DNA of 36,877 nt from Saccoglossus kowalevskii (lineage: Eukaryota > Hemichordata > Enteropneusta > Harrimaniidae), in assembly GCF_000003605.2 (NCBI RefSeq), contig NW_003156738.1, forward strand, positions 42,669-79,545, given 5' to 3'. The notes under the pieces were generated by a model. The model searched no databases and had not been told where the DNA came from. It saw nothing but the letters and a program-made list of their open reading frames with translations. Both the position numbers and the translations under genes were made by a program. Below are positions 11,889 to 23,011 of the stretch, piece after piece. The stretch's first letter is position 1; each line of letters begins with the position of its first letter.

Positions 11889-14800
11889 TCAGCTCCAAGA
11901 CATTTCAAATAGTTGTGCTAAAACTAACACTAAAGCATACGTGTGGATAAAATTAACACGTGCTTTGCTTGTTTCCGATATTTCCAATGGATATTGAATT
12001 ACACCCCTGACTGCATAATGATCTGACAAGTCACCTACAGTCCAAACGTCGTTACATTCATCTGCCCATGGATATACATATCGGCGCGGCCATGCTTGCA
12101 TGCACACATCGTACCATTCATCGCGGTGTCGAAGAACTTCAACAGTTGCCTCTTCTGGAACAGCATGTTCATAGCTATAGACAACATAGTCCAGCCAACT
12201 TCTGTAACTTGTGTTATCACGTTTGAAATCATTTCCTATACGATCAAATGTCCACTGTAATTCTCCAATGTTTGGTGGCATGGTAGCATGCAACTCATCA
12301 AGTACATCAATTGCGTTTTGAATGTTTGCTAAACTATCAGCATTGAAATCTCCTCCATATATTACTGGTTCGTCATTAGGGATATTGAACGTTGTCATGA
12401 AGTTATATAGTTCTGCTGCTTGCTCCACTCGCACTTTATCATTCTCTTCGCCAGTGTATGCCTGCATATGCGTTCCAAAAATATGATACAGTCGACTTTC
12501 ATCATCGATGGTTTTCTCGATCTTTGCATACATGGCACCCTTGCAAAAGAATGTCCCGTCAAGATCAGTAAAACTCTCGTAGACCAATTCTTCTTCGTAT
12601 AAAATCGGCCAACGAGAAGATATAAATACACCACCATTCTCTACCTTTGGCGGATCAACGAACTGGCAGCTATCCAAGCCAACAGTTGCGGTGTTGTGAA
12701 TAAAACCGTGATAGTTTAAAAGTTCTCGAAGATCGAGTTCTTCGGGAAAACACCCTCCCATGAACACTTCGTTAAAAATGATGACGTCAAGATCTGGAGT
12801 GGTGTCAAGAACATGGAAAAAATTTCGGCAGCTAGATTCACGTTGTCCATGCTGTTCAAAGACGTAATTAATCTCATATATGTTGTATGCTATGATGGTG
12901 AGTTCATTAACAGGTTTGGGGTCGTCATATATTACCGCTGGTGGGGCAACGCACAACACCTTCGTCCCGTTTTTACAAGTTGGGTCAATAATTGGTAGGT
13001 CAGGTAGCTCAGTAGGTAGCGACTCCGGCGGAAAGGGAATGAACGGAGGGAGGTCAGGCGGGTCAAGTTGGACAGTATTGGAATTCAAGATATCAGCACT
13101 GCAAACATACTCCAAACTAAAGTGTTCACAATAAGTCTCAGTGGCATGGCAGTCAGGTGCATCGTCTGTTGGGTAAAATATAAACAAGTTTATATTATCA
13201 CTGTTAGGAAGTACGTATCTCTGCCCGAGATGTTTATCATAAAATTATAATATTGGTTTAGCAGAACACATGCAGTGAAACACTTTAATTTGCATGTATC
13301 TTCGATTTACTTTTACAAACAGACAATGAAAGGCTTAAATATATTTTTCAGTTTTTCATCGAACGATGCAATATCAAAGTAATTTATTTTGATCATGCTT
13401 AAAAATACATGAATCCACATTATTTTTTAATTTGTAATATTGAAACCTAAGTCACAAGATGGCTAAATAGAAAGTAAAGCAGTGTTTGTGTTCGTCAGAC
13501 TCACATGCCTTCAAGCTTTCCCATGGAATGCTCTGACAATTACGTTAGAAGAATATGCCGTACTGCAGAAATTACAGGGCGCAACCTAACACTGGCCGAG
13601 TAGGATATGGTTTCCCCTGTCCTTCAGTCTCCCAACAACATGATCGCCAAAATATGAGCTTGGAGCTGCGAATTCACGAATAATCCCGTGGGCTAATTAG
13701 GGTTATTTGGCTCCGTCTTAAAGAACTAGGAATGCCCATTTGCGCTACATCCAAGTAACTTGTTAGCTTTTCGTTCTACACCTCGGGGTACACGCGCCGG
13801 CTGAGTGTGCCCTAAACCTATATTCACCTATATTCACACTAATAAGTAAAATTGCACTTGAAATGGTAAAGAATTAATATAAGTTTCGTTGACTGCAAAA
13901 TATTGGCCAAACATCGCATTTTTAGCAAGCAGTGGGATATACTCGGTGAAAGTGAGAATCTTCAGTGGGATTAAAACGTCACCAGGCGGTCACATTGCGA
14001 GATGTGGTATGGATGTTGTCATTCGCCATTCATCTGTGATCGATAATTTTCCCGGGCACAATGAAAATGTAAACACACACGCTTATGTTTTTATCACGAT
14101 TAAAATTTTACAGATTAAAATAAAAATCACATCTAATGGGCACGAAAAGCTAAATGAAATCGGTGTATACTTTCTGTGATTATTTTACGTTATTGAACCA
14201 GTCAACAATAATCGATGAAAAGTGGATTAAGTTGACGGTAAAATGATTTTTTTTTTCAAAGACATATATCTTTTTCTAATGTCTTTTTTGACAGACTACG
14301 AAATGACTGACAACACTGCCATCACTGTCCGGGTGGTCGCTTTCACCGCTTTTACTGTTAATTACTTCAAAAACTTCGTTTCCATGGTCACTATCAGCAT
14401 CATTGTCACTTGAATCATTTTCTGACGACTCATTCACTGTTTGACAACCTAGTCTAGTCTAACGTTTGTTTGTTTGAATATGTGCAGATATTTACATTTG
14501 TATTTTTTTCATGTCACGTTTTTTTAACTGGGAACTTTATATATGACACATAATGGTAATCTAACTTGATCTGCAGTTAATATTAAACTTTAGATTAAAC
14601 TTTAAAATGTAATGCTCTGAGCTGGCGGTAAAATAGTGGACATCGATTAGGCACTAACGCCATCATGTGGTTGGGTAGTTGTTAGTAGGAAGGTGGTAAA
14701 TGGTCCACTTGCCTCTGGCTTCTCCCGCAATCTGTTCGTGACAAATTATAAATCAAAATATTGTCCAAACTATGGTAGCATGTTGAACCTTTAGTACATG

Positions 14801-17552
14801 TACATTCTATTTTACTGTTTAAGCCAATATTCGCATATTTCTAGTACATTATTTTTAAATGGTATAAGTTTTTGGCATATTCCTCCTGTTTATATTATGT
14901 ATATAATCACCCAGTAAAATGATAAATTTTCAATTCTTGACTGTGGATTATTAGATATGTTTGTTTCATTACGAGTTCATAATTGTGCGGGCATATACTT
15001 GGTATATAAACAGAATGTATCGTGGCCACATTTTGAAGAATTGGGGACTATTAATGTTGGTTCCGTTTGTCTGTCCGGCCATCCATCCGGGTCACTTTTC
15101 AAGCATACTTTGACCGATCTCATTTATACTTATGACCAGATGACTAACACTGACTATCAATGGCTGATCGGCGGCCATTTTGGTCCTCGTATTTGCTGTT
15201 ATTGAAAATAAACGTGCCCAAGACGATTTCATTCAAATTTTGTATCACGATCATGCATATTTTTTTCAAGATTCCGGCCAAAAAACCAACATCTGTTGGC
15301 CATTTCTTTCTATTCATATCCGATTCCTCACTAATATGTCATCTGATTCATTTGAAGAATCATAAAATCGCAGTCTGTAAATGTTTAAAAAAAACAGTTT
15401 TTCTGAGCACAGGTTACAGGTGCACAACATTTGTTTTTGTCATTTATACAAAAATGGCCGATTTGTAGCAACATGAATCATGGTACCCATGTTAGTTTCT
15501 CCGAGTATATTGACTGATTATGTTCAATTTTGAAATACAGATAATACATGACTTGTACTGAGCACTGACATTGACCCCTCCCCGGTATTACCAAACAAGG
15601 ATTGTGCATTGTCAAAGTATCAGTCAATTAGTATTGTCTTAATTTAATAAAACAAAATGAACTGCATGTATATACCCATAATCATTATCAGCCACTGATT
15701 ACTCTTATTTAGGTACTAAAACACAATCGACAATTGGACCAACCAAGTATGCATTCACAAATGGTATCAATACTGTTAGCAATTCTAATTGGGTTACGAG
15801 GATGATAATTTGTCTTTAATTACAGCTAGTATCTTCAATTTTCAAAAAAGGCATTGTTTGTTAATTGCATCCAACTTCAATAATTGCTCAAGGATGTATA
15901 AAATGAAAATGTTCAAAATTATTTAGCTTCATATAAGAGCATGACATTTTTCAGCGATATCGATAGAGCCAACAAAATTATCTCAGACCCAAAATAGAGG
16001 CATCCAAAATATACAACGTTCTCAGAATTATCTGGTCTCCTAGAATTTTTAAATGGACAACTTTTAGGTAATAAAAAAACTTGTTCATGGTTCTGTAATT
16101 TTCTGTAATATAGGTGCGGTGACGCGTTTTTCTTGTTTTCTCTCGAAATGTGTCACACGTTCTAACTGACACGCATGCTGATCAAAAAACATTGTGAACA
16201 TTTCTTCGCAATAGTATGTATGTAGTACATATATGAAAGATTTTAAAAAATCACTGACAATGTTTGTTTGCTACATCACTTAACAACTCAATAATGTCAG
16301 TATTATCAGCAATTAACATACTAAGTAGTCAGTTGAATGCGAATTTCTAACATATCAGGAATGAGATAATTCATAATATTTTGGCAGAAACTCCCAACAC
16401 GTTGTGATGCATATCTTTCGAGTGGCGCGCGTGCTGAAAACAGAAATATGTATCGATCTCTACATAACGCCATAGCATGTTTGTCGCACCTATACGACCA
16501 GTTTTAAAAACATTATTGACATGCTGTGCTTTTTAGTTTACTTAGCAACGCAATAATGTCAGACGTATCGTTAACTAAAGTAATCGTTTGGATAAGAAAT
16601 CATAATATAACAGAATATTTCGAACGCTGATCTGGAATAAGTTTTTCCCACTCAAGGTAAAACCACTGATCTTTATAACACAACGATGACGCTGACGTAA
16701 AATAATATCTGACTACGTGTTAACTTGATGAACTTACCGATCCATACACTTGGTCTTGTAGTTTTTACCAATATTTCATTGCATTCAACTTCTACATAAA
16801 AATAAAATAGGCAACATAAAGAAACACTCATTTATATACAAAACCTGTACTTGAACTATATATCAACACTTGTATTTCAAAGATCCTACTACGCCTAAAA
16901 GACTGTGTGATTATTTATGGTAGACACAGTTTCAACTTTATCCCATTGACCGACTTATACTAACAACGTGCTCCTCGCTATATGTGACAACGACGTTAAT
17001 TAGTAGGTATGTAATTTGTTCTACGTAACACAGCCTACCGAACCTACAACGTCAAGCGATACAAAAGCTGATTTTAGATATTTGGTAATGCATATTTAAA
17101 AAAATGTATCAATCAATATGAATGGAATATTTATCTATACGAGAAAAGAACATTCTCCATTTCTATATTCAAGTTAAGTAAACTGGGGAACTGAATACAG
17201 TGGCATGGGCCGCGTTTTTGTTATTTTATCTACGTTGTGAGCAAAAATGTTTAAGCTATGCATATGCAAATACCACCTAGATAGCTGAAAACAATTTTGG
17301 TCGACAAAATATTAATTTGCAAACTATTTGCATGTAACCATCATAAATACGTGTCTGTTACATGACAAGTCGCCACGTGTTTACTCACTTGAATACAAGT
17401 TAATTTGGGCTAAAAATACATGCACTGAAAAAAATATGAACAAAATCGGTAAAAAACCAACAACATTACTATCACTATATATAAAAACAATATTTACCTG
17501 CTAACGTGTTAGAAATAAGTGACACTAGAATGAATGTTGGTAGAATCAACAT
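11889..17552 (-). CDS. Secreted neutral sphingomyelinase C, copy B (three exons)
   Basis: Paralogue of copy A with the same structure. Exons: 17498-17552 (ATG, signal peptide MLILPTFILVSLISNTLA), 16738-16791, 13165-11889 (stop). Lengths 55+54+1277 give 461 residues, with the same phases as copy A. All active-site blocks are kept: AYNIY, FNEVF, GTHMQAY, GGDFNAD, LDYVV and SDHYAV. By eye I count about ten amino-acid changes across the roughly 300-residue catalytic domain, several conservative. The signal peptide, the Pro-rich linker and the C-terminal tail (longer, ending EMSWS) differ much more. Intron 2 has expanded from about 1.06 kb in copy A to about 3.6 kb by repeat insertion. The open catalytic exon with conservative changes argues that the gene is functional. 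Both copies point the same way and likely form a small secreted enzyme family. Confidence 0.87.
14276..14458 (-). other. Acidic Ser/Asp/Glu-rich open frame in sphingomyelinase B intron 2
   Basis: About 60 codons are open on the minus strand, encoding stretches such as ESSENDSSDNDADSDHGNE and SKSGESDHPDSDGSVVSH and ending with TAG. A possible acceptor (cgttag) precedes it. The acidic, serine-rich composition is unlike the AT-driven random frames around it. It resembles the low-complexity leader of some transposases or nuclear proteins, but no domain is recognisable. It could be a fragment of a decayed transposable element. Confidence 0.3.
14950..15480. repeat. Probable dispersed repeat in sphingomyelinase B intron 2
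   Basis: The stretch includes a CTGTCCGGCCATCC-type run, the phrase ttgaccgatctcatttatac, and two ggccattttggt/atggccgat phrases. This style is common to invertebrate dispersed repeats. There is no counterpart in the matching intron of copy A, so it was inserted after the duplication. The 82- and 102-codon open frames here are not convincing genes. Confidence 0.35.
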
Positions 17553-17634
17553 GTTGCTGGTGGTTTAGAAAACAAACATGTGGAGTGATTCGAAAAGCGG
17601 ACTTTGCAGCAATTATACCGTCCGACAGTGCAAT

Positions 17635-17641
17635 CTTATCT
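17635..17641 (-). promoter_or_regulatory. GATA-type motif upstream of sphingomyelinase B
   Basis: On the minus strand this reads AGATAAG, about 85 bases upstream of the start codon, at a position equivalent to the motif at 9294-9300 upstream of copy A. Neighbouring shared phrases (tggagtgatt, gtgtacaagg) show that the two promoter regions are homologous. Confidence 0.3.
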
Positions 17642-17732
17642 AATATCATCGTTATGTGTTCGTGGGGTGTACAAGGTGATACCCTAATTGACACAACACA
17701 TTAACATAACGATGTTACAGAGGTAGGTAACA

Positions 17733-17865
17733 TTAAAGCGGGGGAGTCGTCATCCGCGCATGCGTCAGATGGCCATAGCGTGTGATTGTTTACAAACAAG
17801 CGTCTACCCATGAGCCTTTTGCGTTGTTAGCGTGTGTTGTTATCGTCACTTGGGACTCAATTTCC
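17733..17865 (+). repeat. 130-bp direct repeat, copy 1
   Basis: It starts with ttaaagcggggg and contains gcgcatgcgtcagatggcc and ttgtttacaaacaag, ending near tgggactcaattt. A close copy in the same orientation is at 26380-26511. The two copies flank the DIRS element at a distance. The internal GCGCATGCG is NRF-1-like and TTGTTTACAAACAA is a forkhead-like palindrome, so the unit may derive from a promoter-like or SINE-like sequence. Confidence 0.7.
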
Positions 17866-19424
17866 CACTTTAAGGTCAATACACAGTGCAGGCTCCTACA
17901 TTGTAATAACTAAATACAACCTAGATCCAGTCTACAAGCATTTCTATAACACTCATACAGCGAAAACATACGAAGTTGGTACATTTGAAAGTTTCCGACA
18001 TAAACCCCGCCCTCTGAACTTGTACTAACCAATCACATGGTATGACTCACTGTCTTCTCAACGTTAAACCAATCATAGACTCATTGGCATTATTAATAAC
18101 ATATGTCATTCTGTGTGGTCTATGAACTTGTTATTTAGAGAATAAGGACGACACACTGTCCAATATTTCATGATAACTGCTAGGGCAATGACGGGGATGT
18201 TCTCGTAGTTGCCGCGCCAATTATTAAAGAGAACATTCTTGTCCGAGCTCTGTTAACACGCAATAATGGGCAGCGTGGGGTATTTTATTTCAATTATAAT
18301 ATCATGGACTGTCGAAAAATTGAGTATGCGTTGACAGTTTGGTAAGTTGGCACGTCGTGGACGCGTGTATTTCAGTTACCCGTATGTATGCAAACGATGC
18401 CAACATATGGGAATATATACACATAGGTAAATTTTCAGATGAAAATGACCAGGAGTTGTTTGAAACATTCATACTAATGCATGCACTATTCCATCAATAC
18501 ACACAACCGAAAATACATCATTATACTTTGCATTTAATGTTAAGTCATTTGCCTGCTTTCTGACCATCAATGACAATCAACTTAATTAACTTAAGGCTAT
18601 GATTCCAGAGACATTGTTATTAATGATCAACTCAAAATCCCAGTTACTTTGTGGCCAATCATGGTTATTCACCAAGACAAACCCCCAGTTTATCTTCGAC
18701 CTTTGACCTATTTATAGTCCCAGGTTTTCCAAGAACATGAAACATGGTTACTTCGTCATGAACATGCGCAATTCTAACTTGATGAGGTCACAAACATGCA
18801 GATTAATATTCTGCATACACTTGAAGCCTAGTTTAATCATGGTCAGAACAACCTACCTAGTTATGATCTCCAAAATATGTAGTATACACGTATGTAGAAC
18901 AATAATGTGCCAATCCTTAAAATACAAATGTACATGTATGATTATTCATTGCTCACTAGCAATATTCTTAGTTATCAATCTACGCCAAAACTTGTTTTTT
19001 ATTTTTGATTGATCTCTATTGATGAGTGACATTACCAAGCATGCAGAGTAAAGCCCAACAAGACAGTTCATCCCAATTTAACCACCTTAAAGTGACCAGC
19101 TACCAACCCAGAGATATGCACGTTGCCTGTAGGTAGGCTAGTGGTGTAAGTTATTGGCAGTGACTGATAGATTAATACATTAGATTAGCTGGAAGTAGTA
19201 TTTTGTCACAAGCCAATTATTACCACTATTTGTCTACCGTTAGATATCTGTTAGGATTGGTTAGAGTCTGAATCTTGAATACAGCAGAGTAGGCACCACA
19301 GTCGACCCTACACCAAGGCCATTTAGGTATGTAAAACTTACTGTTTGTAGAATCCATTTAGATAGCTGGGCGTAGCTAGCTGGCAAATGGTGCTTCCCTG
19401 TGCAAACCAAGTGAACATTTGAGT
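17866..19424. other. Gene-free region before the DIRS element
   Basis: No supported coding exon. A small GC-box/CCAAT cluster (ccccgccc at about 18007, ccaatca at about 18030 and 18070) looks promoter-like but drives no gene that I can identify. The open frames at 18339-18563 and 18737-19012 lack domains, splice partners or codon patterns that would support them. Confidence 0.4.
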
Positions 19425-19489
19425 AGACTCCGGTCAGTCAAAATGACTATTTTGAACTGTAGGCATTAATCAGCGATTCTGCCAATGAC

Positions 19490-19620
19490 GGAGACATAAA
19501 ATCTAGGTCAGGGGAAGCCCCATGACCCCAAGATTTTTTCTCTTATGTCACGAACCAAGTGACCGAGGTAATGTGGCGAGCCATCTTACCCTGATATTCA
19601 CTCTGGTTCTTTTCTCTTAG
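19490..19620. repeat. DIRS inverted terminal repeat (3' end of element)
   Basis: The phrases aaaatctaggtcaggggaag, ccccatgacccca, tcacgaacca and aatgtggcgagccatctta appear in reverse complement at 25755-25865, in the same order and spacing. The match covers more than 100 bases with scattered substitutions. Confidence 0.85.
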
Positions 19621-19659
19621 CACCGAGGACGAGACCAATGCTATGGAAAGAGTGGGGTG

Positions 19660-19800
19660 GTTGGGGGGGGGAGTCTATGGTTGGGTATGAACTATGTGAA
19701 TAGGCGGGTTCGAAGAACCCTCTGCCTACATTCACTCGTTCAATTACCCACCATATACTTCGGTCAGTCAAATGACTATTTTGAACTGTAGGCAGAGTCA
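19660..19800. repeat. DIRS internal complementary region
   Basis: The left half (gagtctatggttgggta, gtgaatag) matches the outer edge of the element's 5' end at 25876-25915 in direct orientation. The right half (ggtcagtcaaatgactattt, tgaactgtaggca) matches the outer edge of the 3' end at 19430-19465. Between them the region is itself palindromic (gtgaatag/cattcac, gggta/taccc). In DIRS elements such a fused copy of both termini templates closure of the circular intermediate. A run of nine G sits at about 19663-19671. Confidence 0.65.
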
Positions 19801-20179
19801 GACATCGATAGGTGGCGGGTTTTCCAAGCAAATAGAAAATGATAAAAGTCTTTTTTTCCCAGTCCAGGATGATACACTCTACAACTACCACTCATCATCT
19901 ATCTAAGGCCCCAAAAGAGGGTGGTGTCTTACCTTGCCTGTGCTTTCCCTGGAGAAAAAAGCCAAAAATACTGCTACGATGACAGGGTTCTGTGTGTCCA
20001 AGAAAGTTAGACCCAAACCCAATTCAGGGGGTAGTATGCTTTCGAAGTAAAGACCGAAACAGTTCTGCATGAGGACAGGAGTGCTAACGGTAGAGAAATC
20101 TGTCCGCAAAGATGCCGAGACCGACTTATTGCCTATGCACAGTGACTCAGCTATGACAGGACACAACCTAAAGAGGCCC

Positions 20180-21000
20180 TCCTCAATGGATTGGGTGTCT
20201 CTTAGGTAGTAGTTGATAAAGATGTGTTGCGTTCTCCAGAAGCCTGCCCTCAGTATATGTTCAAGGCGGCTAGCGCTAGTGAGTTAGCAATCGCACGGAC
20301 CTCATTCAGTCGTAAATGGTGTCTTTGCATGCTCTGTGTCGAGAAAGTTAAAGTATTATAGACCTCTAATAGTCGCAGTAATCCATCTGGCGATGGAAGT
20401 CAGGGAGGCCGGTCTATCCCGCCTGCCTGGGCCGTAACACAAAAACATGTGCTTGGCACCCCGTCTCGAATCTCTAGGACGGTTTTTGTAGCAACTCAGT
20501 GCTCGAACCGGGCAGAGAAGCAACTCCTCCTGATCCTCTGGGTCAACAATATTTGACAGCTGGAGGATGACGATCAACTGAGGATCGTGTCCTGGGATTT
20601 GGTTCTTGGCGAGAAACCTGATTCGTGTCTTTAGCACAACTTGATTGTCCATAAAGGCGAGAAGAGCAATGGCCCCAGTTCTGACCGACGCCTACCTGAG
20701 GTGAGGGCCAGTAGGAAGACCGTTTTCCACATCAAGCATTTTAGTGGTGCTGATTGAAGAGGCTCAAAGGGCGATCTGCTTACAGCGGACAACACAACCA
20801 ACAAATCCCAGTTGGGCGGTTCACTTGTTCGGCGTCTTGGCCTCTGATTATGGAAAGCAGTAAATAGTCTCCTAATAATAGGACAATCGGCTAGTCTTGT
20901 TCCCAAAACATTCTCAATGGCTGGGGACAAGGCCGACCTGTAGACAACGATTGCTGTGTAGGACAAGCACACTTCGTCAAACAGTTGGACAAAGGAGTCT
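20180..21000 (-). pseudogene. DIRS tyrosine recombinase remnant
   Basis: The N-terminal part (20972-20631) ends in the box with the first catalytic Arg, LLALTSGRRRSEL, preceded by PPNWDLLVVLSAV and SPFEPLQSAPLKCLMWKTVF, typical of DIRS recombinases. The next open segment (20652-20356) follows after a frame change. The C-terminal box at about 20310-20190 reads NEVRAIANSLAL, then a stop and frameshift, then AGFWRTQHIFINYYLRD with the nucleophile Tyr. The HxxR histidine is Asn here. Stops, frameshifts and this substitution make it inactive. Confidence 0.8.
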
Positions 21001-21313
21001 GCTACCTGGCCAATAGAGGGATGGCATGGATCGATCTCCCTTCTGCTACACCAAGCAGTGTATGCTCACCACCTTGAATTGTAGGCAGCATTGGTGGGAT
21101 CCCTGGTCGCCCTGGCCAGGATGTTGGCAGCCTGCTTAGACAAGACTTTGCAAGTCTACTGAGAGCCTCTATGCGTGTAATGTGATACATCACTGGGCTT
21201 GTTGGTAGTGCGTCCTCCGGTTGGGAGAGCAGGTCCGGTGAGTCCAGAAGCACTACTGGTGTTTTGACTAGCATTTCTAACAGAAGTGGAAACTAGGCCT
21301 TGGTTGGCCAGTG

Positions 21314-22127
21314 TCAATATGCAGGTGTGCACCTGCCGCAGTTTTCTCCGGTACCCAGTCTAGCAGGAAGGGAGGAAAGGCCTACATATCTATGTGGGTC
21401 CACAGGATCGGCAAGGCGTCCCTGGCCCAGGCTCCTGGAATCGTCAGGAGTGTTACGTACGTCAGAAGCTTGGCGTTTCGGGGTGTGGCAAACCGGTCTA
21501 TCATTGGACCGTCCCACAGCCAAAACGGCCCGGAGGCTACCCACTGGGGTATCTGCCACTCTGTGTTCTAGAGACGAAGCTGCCTTGAAAGGGAGTCTGC
21601 CAGACTGTTCTTCACCCCTGGAAGGTGGTGTGCGGTTAGCTCCACATTGTATACCAGGCACCAAAGGAGAATTTGCTCTGCTAGGACTGACAATGATGGG
21701 GAACACATCCGTGTCTGTTGTCTGTGTGGAGCAGGACTCTGTGGTCTCGAACTATGGGTAGAAAGTGTGGTAGTGCTAAGTGCACTGCTTTCAGTTCAAG
21801 CCGATTGATATGGTGGTCTCAAAACTAATGCGGGAGCCATATATCTTGGACTTGTTCGTCCAATAGATGGGCTCCCCAACCTTGGAGGGAGGCATCTGTT
21901 ACCAGAGTCGTAGCTGCGGTGAGTGGGTCCAAGAAGACCCCGGTCCGAGATTGGCCAGTGACAACCCCCAGGGCAATGCTTCCTTCGCTTGGTCCAAGAT
22001 CAATACCCGCCTGTCTAGTTTCCGTAGGTGAGCTTGGTATTGTAGAAACAAGCGTTGTACCGGGCGGCTGTGTAATGCGGCCTGGGGAACTACCCTTCAA
22101 ACCGAGGTCATCATTCCGATGATCCAC
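21314..22127 (-). pseudogene. DIRS RNase H and linker remnant
   Basis: The segment begins with a typical leader and the first RNase H catalytic block TTLVTDASLQGWGAHL (about 22127-21825). Further frames down to 21314 include DRFATPRNAKLLTYV, matching the conserved DIRS segment between RNase H and recombinase. The pieces lie in different frames and are broken by stops. Confidence 0.75.
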
Positions 22128-22159
22128 ATTAGTTCTCAGAGGGACACTGAGGGAACGCT

Positions 22160-22990
22160 GGCTAGACGTTCACCTAGGCTGCTAAGCGCCAGGCAACGCA
22201 CTAGACAAAGATATACTAAGCCTACCCCTGTGTCGAACTCCATGCCCAGGAACACCAACTGTTGCGTTGGGTATAGATGGGACTATGTCTGATTTACTAA
22301 AAAGTTTAACTGGTGAAGTAAATCCTGTGTTAGCCTTACTTGCTTGGCTAATAACCTCTTGTTTGGATAATGTAATAACCAGTCGTCTAGGTATGGATTG
22401 ATGTGTACCGACGTTTGGTGAAGTAGCAGCACTACCTGTTCCATCCATTTTGGTGGAACGTAGGGGGCTGTGCATAACCCGAAGGAGGGGGGCACCTAAG
22501 ATTCGAATACTTGGCCCAGCTGGGCGACGCAAAAGAGATAGCAACTCGCCAGGTGCAGGTAGGCCCAGCTTAGGTCTAGTTAGGCTAGCCAGTCGAAACG
22601 GTGGATGGAGAGAAGAATGCTGCATGGCGTCTCCAATGCGGAACCGATCGAGGAGCACGTACTGATTCAGTCTGCCTAAGTCCAGAACTGGACGCCCACA
22701 ACCTGTAGATTTGGTACTACGAACACATTTGAGCAGAAGCCTGGACTTAATACCAGCTGGGCGTCCTTTTCCAGCAAACTGTCTACTTCTGAGACACTAA
22801 CGAGGAGATGGAGATTTCAGCGGTATCCTGTAACAGTGTGTCATCACCTGGAAGGTCCAGGGATCGGTCACCTGCTGCCTCCAAACCGGACTACACTGGC
22901 GCAATCTGTGTGTGACAGGGATATGTGGCATTGGGTTCAGCAGCTGCGAGGTGTGGGTGATCTCATACCCATGAGTATGACCATGAGTTT
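22160..22990 (-). pseudogene. DIRS reverse transcriptase remnant
   Basis: The catalytic box is clear at about 22283-22495: PPSFGLCTAPYVPPKW is followed by HINPYLDDWLLHYPNKRLL, with the paired aspartates of the polymerase site. Upstream, QQVTDPWTFQVMTHCYRIPL (about 22900) is the conserved lead-in of DIRS/Ngaro-type enzymes. Downstream, a frame-shifted segment continues with a VFLG-type block. At least two frameshifts separate these parts, so no functional enzyme can be made. Confidence 0.8.
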
Positions 22991-23011
22991 CCCTAAGGCC
23001 TGAAGTAGTCA

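Noticed and set aside
13500-13850. GC-richer stretch in sphingomyelinase B intron 2, considered as an RNA gene
   Set aside because: No cloverleaf, A/B box arrangement or 5S-like structure could be supported.
21300-21761. 153-codon plus-strand open frame
   Set aside because: It is antisense to the DIRS RNase H/linker segment and has no matching domain. GC-richer DNA gives long antisense frames.
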